A stretch of 33,336 bases of DNA, taken from positions 1 to 33,336 of the forward strand of contig DAWAJD010000024.1 of assembly GCA_052289195.1 (NCBI GenBank), in the 5' to 3' direction. This document shows, piece after piece, positions 28,000 to 33,336 of this stretch. The notes beneath the pieces are model-generated. The model was not told the origin of the DNA and searched no databases. It saw only the letters and a list, made by a program, of their open reading frames with translations. The stretch comes from UBA4644 sp900555855. GTDB lineage: Bacteria > Bacillota > Clostridia > Oscillospirales > Butyricicoccaceae. How positions within the stretch are numbered: the stretch's first letter is position 1; the number at the start of each line of letters is the position of its first letter. The position numbers and the translations under genes were made by a program.

Positions 28000-29955
28000 A
28001 TGAAAAAAATCTTGGCTGTTCTGTTGGCCTCGATGATGCTTCTGGGCCTGCTGGCCGGCTGCGGTTCCGACAACGGCACCAACAGCAACGGCGAAGGCGG
28101 CACCAGCAACGGCTCCGCCGATGTGCCGAAGGAGGATCTCTCTCAGGTCACCACCCGTGCCACGGAAATGCTGGGCTTTACGCTGGCGGACAAGCAGGAG
28201 ATCCGCTCCGTATATTCCGGCGAAGTCTCCACGCTGAACTATCTGACCACCACCTCTACCGGTGAGTTTGGTCTCTGCGCCAACTTCATCGACAGTCTGG
28301 TGGACTATGACCAGTACGGCGTGATGGTCCCCGGTCTGGCTGCATCCTGGGAAATCAGCGATGACGGCCTGACCTATACCTTCCACATCCGGGAAAACGC
28401 CACCTGGGTCACCTGGAAAGGCGAATATTACGCCAATGTCACTGCCGACGATTTCGTCGCCGGTCTGGAATATGTTCTGGACCGCGCCAACGGCTCCACC
28501 TCCGCCGGCTTTGCCTATCCTGTCATTAAGAACGCAAAGGCCTATTATATGCAGGAGATCACGGACTTCAGCCAGGTGGGCGTCAAGGCCGTGGACGAGC
28601 GCACGCTGGTCTACACGCTGGAAGAGCCCTGCCCCTATTTCCTCTCTCTGACCAGCTATATGTGCTTCTGGCCCGTGTGCCGCGCCTTCCTGGAAGAGGT
28701 CGGCGATGACTTCGGCACCTATAACGACTGCATCCTTTACTGCGGCGCTTATATCTTCTCCGAATTTGAGCCGCAGGTCCGCAAGGTCCGCACCAAGAAC
28801 CCCACCTACTGGGACATCGAAAATGTCCATATCACCAAGATCACTTCCACTTATAATAAGGAAGCGGCCGCGGTCTCTCCCGACCTGTATCTCCGCGGCG
28901 AGATCACCTCTCTGGATGTTCCCAGCTCCCTGCTGCAGGATTGGATGAACGATCCCGAGAAGAAGGACATGATCCGTCCCTCTTCCCTGAGCTTCTACAG
29001 CTATTTCTACTGCCTGAACTTTGACCCCCATTTCTCCGAGGATTATGAGCCGGAGAACTGGAAGAAGGCCGTAAACACCACATCCTTCCGCCGCTGCCTG
29101 TTCTATGCGCTGGACCGTCACGGCGCCCTGATGACCGTGGATCCCTATGATCCCGACCATATCATCATCAATACCTTTACGCCCCCGGATTTCGTCGCCA
29201 TGGACGGCTCTGACTTTGTCAACATCGGCGGCATGGCGAAATACACCAACGACGAAAACAACCTGTTCAATCCCGATCTGGCGCTGGAGCTGAAGGAGCA
29301 GGCCATTGCCGATCTGACGGCAAAGGGCGTCACCTTCCCCATCAAGATCCTGATGCCCTACAACGGCGGCGCCACCTGGGGCAACCGCTGCCAGGTCATC
29401 AAGCAGCAGATGGAGAGCCTGCTGGGCTCTGATTTCATCGAGGTCTGCTTCGAGGCCTACAGCTCCTCCTTCCTGGATTCCACCCGCCGCTGCGGCAACT
29501 ACGCCATGCAGGAGTGCAACGAGGAAGCCACCTTTGCCGATCCCGACACCTTCTCCATGATGTTTGACGAGGACAACAACTTCTCCTTCTTCTATGCCTG
29601 CGAGGAAGTGGATGAAAACGGCAAAAACCTGTTTGATGTCTACATGGAGAAGCTGAACTACGCCAAATCCCAGACCACGGACCTGAGCGAGCGCTACAAG
29701 GCCTTTGCCGATGCAGAAGCTTATCTGCTGGACAATGCGATCGCCATCCCCTTTGGCCTTGGCGTGCTGGGTGCGGGCTACACCTCCAGCCATACCAACC
29801 CCTTTGAGGGCGCCTGGTCTCCGCTGGGCGTTTCCAATGAACGCTATAAGTACAGCTATGTCTATAACGAGACCATGAACTCCGAGCAGTATTACAAGCT
29901 TCAGGAACAGTGGGAAAAGGATAAGATCGCTGCACTGCAGGCTGCTGGCCAGTAA
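28000..29955 (+). CDS. Oligopeptide ABC importer substrate-binding lipoprotein (DppA/OppA family)
   Basis: A 651-residue extracellular binding protein (SBP_bac_5 fold) that delivers peptides or similar ligands to the permeases encoded downstream. Signal peptide 1-20, lipobox LAGC with Cys21, and a Ser/Asn/Gly-rich linker are visible. Family hallmarks are VYSGEVSTLNYLTT near the mature N-terminus, VPGLAASWEISDDGLTYTFH then IRENATW, and the conserved pattern around DFVAGLEYVLDRANGS. Length is somewhat above the 540-600 typical value, as in OppA/AmiA proteins. The start is ATG at 28000, 7 nt after TTAGGAGGA; the frame is open 111 nt upstream without an RBS. The ligand is not known. Confidence 0.93.
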   Translation: MKKILAVLLASMMLLGLLAGCGSDNGTNSNGEGGTSNGSADVPKEDLSQVTTRATEMLGFTLADKQEIRSVYSGEVSTLNYLTTTSTGEFGLCANFIDSLVDYDQYGVMVPGLAASWEISDDGLTYTFHIRENATWVTWKGEYYANVTADDFVAGLEYVLDRANGSTSAGFAYPVIKNAKAYYMQEITDFSQVGVKAVDERTLVYTLEEPCPYFLSLTSYMCFWPVCRAFLEEVGDDFGTYNDCILYCGAYIFSEFEPQVRKVRTKNPTYWDIENVHITKITSTYNKEAAAVSPDLYLRGEITSLDVPSSLLQDWMNDPEKKDMIRPSSLSFYSYFYCLNFDPHFSEDYEPENWKKAVNTTSFRRCLFYALDRHGALMTVDPYDPDHIIINTFTPPDFVAMDGSDFVNIGGMAKYTNDENNLFNPDLALELKEQAIADLTAKGVTFPIKILMPYNGGATWGNRCQVIKQQMESLLGSDFIEVCFEAYSSSFLDSTRRCGNYAMQECNEEATFADPDTFSMMFDEDNNFSFFYACEEVDENGKNLFDVYMEKLNYAKSQTTDLSERYKAFADAEAYLLDNAIAIPFGLGVLGAGYTSSHTNPFEGAWSPLGVSNERYKYSYVYNETMNSEQYYKLQEQWEKDKIAALQAAGQ

Positions 29956-29992
29956 TTCAAACAACGGCGGCCATTCCGGATAACAATTCGTG

Positions 29993-30019
29993 GGGGCCGG
30001 GATTTTTCCGGCCCCTGTC
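29993..30019 (+). promoter_or_regulatory. Intercistronic hairpin after the binding-protein gene
   Basis: GGGGCCGG (29993-30000)/CCGGCCCC (30008-30015), 7-nt loop, then TGTCCTTTTC. A weak terminator or 3'-stabilising stem that would raise binding protein over permease levels. Confidence 0.6.
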
Positions 30020-30052
30020 CTTTTCTAAATCTGAAGTGAGGCTGAAACACAT

Positions 30053-30997
30053 ATGGGAAAATACATTCTTAGCCGGCTTTTACGGTCGGTCATCACCCTG
30101 GTGGTCATTATCTCCGTTGTCTTCTCCCTGCTCCGTCTGATGCCCGTGGAGGGCTACTTCGGTGCGGGCTACGACAAGCTGGCGCCTGAGGTGGTGGACG
30201 CTTATCTGGAAAGCATCGGTCTGAAGGACCCGCTCTACAAGCAGTTATTTGATTTCTACAAAAACGCCCTGCAAGGTGAATTTGGCAAATCCATCAATTA
30301 CCGTAAAAATGTCGATGTCACCAAGATCATCGCGCCAAAAGTGAAATACTCCGTCTACTTCGGTCTGGCCTCGCTGGGCATCAGCCTGGTGGTCGGTCTG
30401 CTGCTGGGCGTTTTTATGGCCCGCTACAAGGGTCATGCCTTGGATCGGGTGGGTACGGTCTACATCGTATTGATCAACTCCGTCCCCTCGGCAGTCTATT
30501 ATCTATTTATCCAATCCAAGATCTCCTCCTGGCTGTCGCTGCCCATGATCTTCGATCAGGACCGGCCCATCAGCTGGGTCCTGCCGGTGATCTCCATGTC
30601 TCTGGGCAGCATCGCTTCCTACGCCATGTGGATGCGCCGCTATATGGTAGACGAGCTGAACAAGGATTACATCCGTCTGGCCCGTGCCAAGGGCATCGGC
30701 CCTCGCAAGACCATGCTGAACCATGTGCTGCGCAACGCTTTTATCCCTATGGCGCAGTATCTCCCCTCCTCCATGCTGCTGACGATCTCCGGCTCCATCT
30801 ATGTGGAGTCTCTGTATTCCATCCCCGGCATGGGCGGTCTGCTGGTAGACGCGATCCAGAAGCAGGATAACCCCCTGGTGCAGATCCTGGTCATCGTCTA
30901 TTCCGCCATCGGTATTTTCGGTCTGGTGCTGGGCGATATTGCCATGGTCATCGTTGACCCGCGCATCAAGCTCGGCAAAAAGGGAGGCAACCGCTAA
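30053..30997 (+). CDS. Oligopeptide ABC importer permease DppB/OppB-type
   Basis: A 314-residue permease with about six membrane helices (first at 11-27). The EAA loop reads DYIRLARAKGIGPRKTMLNH at about residues 204-223, the ATPase contact site. The N-terminal region (FSLLRLMPVEGYFGAGYDKL) and the C-terminal GLVLGDIAMVIVDPRIKLGK are family-typical. Its TAA shares a base with the next ATG (TAATG), so expression is coupled to the DppC-type gene. Confidence 0.94.
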   Translation: MGKYILSRLLRSVITLVVIISVVFSLLRLMPVEGYFGAGYDKLAPEVVDAYLESIGLKDPLYKQLFDFYKNALQGEFGKSINYRKNVDVTKIIAPKVKYSVYFGLASLGISLVVGLLLGVFMARYKGHALDRVGTVYIVLINSVPSAVYYLFIQSKISSWLSLPMIFDQDRPISWVLPVISMSLGSIASYAMWMRRYMVDELNKDYIRLARAKGIGPRKTMLNHVLRNAFIPMAQYLPSSMLLTISGSIYVESLYSIPGMGGLLVDAIQKQDNPLVQILVIVYSAIGIFGLVLGDIAMVIVDPRIKLGKKGGNR

Positions 30998-31971
30998 TGA
31001 GTAAGAGAATCGAACAGGTCGCCCGCGGCTTTGAAGATCTGAATCCCGGTCTGTTCCGGCGGCATGAGTTCAAGACGGCGGAGGCAGAAGCCATCACCTA
31101 TTCCAACTATTCTTATTGGCGCAGCACCTGGAAGGCCTTCATCAAGCATAAGATCGCCGTGTTTCTGCTTTGCCTGATCGCGGTTTTGCTGCTGTTTACC
31201 GTCATCCAGCCCCTGCTGCCCGATCAGAAGGATCCCAACTATATCAACATCAACGCCGAGACCGGCTATCAGGACCTGAATGTCCAGCCCTGCAAGGAAT
31301 ATTGGTTTGGCACCAACTCCATCGGCCAGGACCTTTGGGCCCGGATCTGGGCCGGCACCCGCACCTCCCTGCTCATCGGTATTCTGGTGGGCGTTATCAA
31401 CTGCGTCATGGGCATCATCGTGGGCGCCATCTGGGGCTATGTGCGCAAGCTGGATTTCATCATCACCGAGATCTATAACATCATCAACAACATCCCCACC
31501 ACCATCCTGCTGATCCTGCTCACCTATATCATGCGGCCCAGCATCCAGACCATGGTCATGGCCATGTGCTGCACCGGCTGGCTGAGCACCGCCCGCTATA
31601 TCCGCAATCAGGTCATCATCATCCGCGACCGGGAATACAATCTGGCCTCCCGCTGCCTTGGCACCGGGACGAAAAAGATCATCACCAAAAACCTGCTGCC
31701 CTATCTGATCTCCGTGATCATGATGCAGCTGGCCCTCTCCATCCCCGGCACCATCGGCTGGGAGGTCTTCCTGACCTATATCGGCCTGGGCCTGCCGCTG
31801 GAGACGCCGTCGCTGGGCAATCTGGTCAACGAAGGCCGCGTCCTGATGCAATCCCCCGCTCTGAGCTATCAGCTGTGGTTTCCCGCGGCCGTATTGTCCA
31901 TCATCACCATTTCGTTCTATGTGCTCGGCAATGTTTTCGCAGACGCCGCCGATCCCCGGAACCATATGTAA
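30997..31971 (+). CDS. Oligopeptide ABC importer permease DppC/OppC-type
   Basis: A 324-residue second permease subunit. An N-terminal cytoplasmic tail (RIEQVARGFEDLNPGLFRRH) leads to a first helix at about 51-69, an extracytoplasmic segment with the typical YWFGTNSIGQDLWARIWAGT motif (103-122), and five further helices. The EAA loop reads EYNLASRCLGTGTKKIITKN at about 214-233. GGAGG lies upstream of ATG. The gene overlaps its neighbour by one base. Confidence 0.94.
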   Translation: MSKRIEQVARGFEDLNPGLFRRHEFKTAEAEAITYSNYSYWRSTWKAFIKHKIAVFLLCLIAVLLLFTVIQPLLPDQKDPNYININAETGYQDLNVQPCKEYWFGTNSIGQDLWARIWAGTRTSLLIGILVGVINCVMGIIVGAIWGYVRKLDFIITEIYNIINNIPTTILLILLTYIMRPSIQTMVMAMCCTGWLSTARYIRNQVIIIRDREYNLASRCLGTGTKKIITKNLLPYLISVIMMQLALSIPGTIGWEVFLTYIGLGLPLETPSLGNLVNEGRVLMQSPALSYQLWFPAAVLSIITISFYVLGNVFADAADPRNHM

Positions 31972-31989
31972 AGGAGGAGGCTGTTGATT

Positions 31990-33045
31990 ATGGAACATAC
32001 CCCTGAAAAGGAAGTCATCCTCAGCGTGAAGGATCTGGTGGTCAAGTTCAATCTGCGCGGTCAGGTGCTCACGGCCATCCGCGGCATCAGCATGGACCTG
32101 TATAAGGGCGAGAGCCTGGCCATCGTAGGCGAGTCCGGCTCCGGCAAGTCCGTGTTTACCAAGACCTTCATGGGTCTGCTGGATAAAAACGGCTGGGTGG
32201 ACTCCGGCTCCATCCTGTATAAGGGCCACGACCTGGCCAAATATAAGACGGAAAAGGAATGGGATACCATCCGCGGCAGCCAAATCGCCATGGTGTTTCA
32301 GGATCCCATGACCTCCCTGAACCCGCTGAAGACCATCGGCAAGCAGATCCAGGAGGCCTTTGAGCTGCACGGGCATATGAAGCGCCCCGAGGCAAAGCAG
32401 GCCACCATCCGTCTGCTGGCGGATGTGGGCATCCCCGAGCCGGAGAAGCGCTATAAGCAGTATCCCCACGAGTTTTCCGGCGGTATGCGCCAGCGTGTGG
32501 TCATCGCCATCGCCATGGCCTGCAACCCCGAGATCCTGATCTGCGACGAGCCTACCACCGCGCTGGATGTGACCATTCAGGCCCAGATCCTGGACCTGCT
32601 GCGCAACCTGCAGACGAAATATTCCCTGACGGTCATTTACATCACCCACGATCTGGGCGTGGTGGCCAATGTGGCCGACCGGATCGCCGTTATGTACGCC
32701 GGCGACATCGTGGAGATCGGCACCTGCGAGGAGGTCTTCTACGATCCCCTGCATCCCTACACCTGGGCGCTGCTTTCCTCCCTGCCCCAGCTGGGCGTCA
32801 AGGGCAAGGATCTGTATTCCATCAAGGGCACTCCGCCCAATCTCTACAAGGAGATCAAGGGCGACGCCTTCGCGCCCCGCAACCCCGATGCGTTGGAGGT
32901 GGATTTTGAGGTACGGCCGCCCTATTACGCCGTCTCTCCCACCCACAAGGCCCGGACCTGGCTGCTGGATCCCCGCGCGCCGGAAGTGGATCCCCCTGAG
33001 ATCATCAAGCATATCCGCGAAGTCCGGAGAGGAGGCGACCTTTAA
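31990..33045 (+). CDS. Oligopeptide ABC importer ATPase, OppD/AmiE-type
   Basis: A 351-residue ATPase. Walker A GESGSGKS (47-54), Q-loop Gln104, signature FSGGMRQR (162-169), Walker B ILICDEP (182-188) and H-loop His220 are all present. The C-terminal oligo-HPY extension has FAPRNPDALEVDF where many DppD proteins carry a Cys-rich cluster (FAPRCPYA); the streptococcal AmiE/OppD branch also lacks these cysteines. Start: ATG at 31990 is 9 nt from GGAGGAGG; a TTG at 31984 is 6 nt from AAGGAGG and cannot be excluded. It ends in TAATG with the next ATPase gene. Confidence 0.93.
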   Translation: MEHTPEKEVILSVKDLVVKFNLRGQVLTAIRGISMDLYKGESLAIVGESGSGKSVFTKTFMGLLDKNGWVDSGSILYKGHDLAKYKTEKEWDTIRGSQIAMVFQDPMTSLNPLKTIGKQIQEAFELHGHMKRPEAKQATIRLLADVGIPEPEKRYKQYPHEFSGGMRQRVVIAIAMACNPEILICDEPTTALDVTIQAQILDLLRNLQTKYSLTVIYITHDLGVVANVADRIAVMYAGDIVEIGTCEEVFYDPLHPYTWALLSSLPQLGVKGKDLYSIKGTPPNLYKEIKGDAFAPRNPDALEVDFEVRPPYYAVSPTHKARTWLLDPRAPEVDPPEIIKHIREVRRGGDL

Positions 33046-33336
33046 TGGCAAAGGAACTGAATGAAGTCCTGGTGAGCGTCCGCAACATGGAGGTCACCTT
33101 CGGCAGCAAACGCAATAAGTTCGTGGCCGTCCACGGCGTGTCCTTCGACATCTACAAGGGCGAGACCTTTGGTCTGGTGGGCGAATCCGGCTCTGGTAAG
33201 ACCACCATTGGCCGTGCCATCATCCGGATCAACCCCATGAGCGCCGGCGAAGTTATCTATAAAGGCGAAAAGATCAACGGAAAGATCTCCCGGGAGCTGG
33301 ATAAGAAAGTGACCCAGCAGATCCAGATGATCTTCC
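33045..33336 (+). CDS. Oligopeptide ABC importer ATPase, OppF/DppF-type (5' part)
   Basis: The first 97 codons of the partner ATPase; the gene runs off the right edge. It starts at ATG one base into the previous stop, with GGAGG 9 nt upstream. LVSVRNMEVTFGSKRNKFVA is the usual N-terminal strand region, Walker A GESGSGKT is at residues 46-53, and the sequence ends in the Q-loop approach (QIQMIF). It pairs with the preceding OppD-type ATPase in the importer. Confidence 0.9.
   Translation, partial: MAKELNEVLVSVRNMEVTFGSKRNKFVAVHGVSFDIYKGETFGLVGESGSGKTTIGRAIIRINPMSAGEVIYKGEKINGKISRELDKKVTQQIQMIF

Overview
The window is a GC-rich (roughly 58-60 %) bacterial chromosome segment with short intergenic gaps, AGGAGG-type ribosome binding sites, sigma-70-like promoters, lipoprotein signal peptides of the MKK...LLAGC type and Gram-positive gene families (NrdR, long HPF, YetF/DUF421-DUF4363, AGCS symporter, AmiE/OppD-type oligopeptide ABC genes). 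This fits a high-GC Clostridia member, most likely an Oscillospiraceae-like gut anaerobe; that placement is inference. No IS element, prophage or CRISPR array was seen.

Layout. (1) 1-2763, minus strand: 5' part of lepA, a ROK sugar kinase and nagB (amino-sugar use). (2) 3007-6123, plus: an SsuABC/NitT-type ABC importer operon (permease, ATPase, lipoprotein), starting from a consensus promoter whose -35 box lies in a perfect palindrome and ending in two terminators. (3) 6267-9368, minus: a decayed efflux block made of a MarR regulator, a MATE gene with a nonsense codon and an internal deletion, and an ABC exporter that has lost half its membrane domain and its Walker A motif. A 33-aa ORF with a strong RBS and an attenuator-like leader precede the ABC gene. 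(4) 9525-11325: tRNA-Leu(UAG), deoC, a probable ~125-nt structured RNA on the minus strand, and hpf. (5) 11341-14996: an MFS transporter with an XRE/TPR-like regulator (minus), then DUF421-DUF4363 (plus). (6) 15011-16786: a large nested hairpin and an AGCS sodium:amino-acid symporter. (7) 16952-19736: nrdR (minus), then a C39-like peptidase paired with a two-TM protein (plus). (8) 19811-21324: tRNA-Ala(CGC) behind a long structured leader, then a decayed MATE gene and a frameshifted membrane protein gene. (9) 21472-25792: a beta-helix lipoprotein, a TetR regulator, and an oleate hydratase that appears to lack about 60 residues including the carboxylate-binding motif. (10) 25870-27714, minus: a small membrane protein and a lipoprotein built from two tandem ~175-residue repeats. 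(11) 28000-33336, plus: an oligopeptide ABC importer operon (dppA-B-C-D and partial F) running off the window.

The most unusual themes are the repeated clean internal deletions in separate genes (ABC exporter, two MATE genes, oleate hydratase), the candidate RNA between deoC and hpf, and the duplicated lipoprotein that is divergent from the oligopeptide importer with two inverted repeats between them. All family calls rest on motif recognition by eye and on remembered family sequences; no database search was run.
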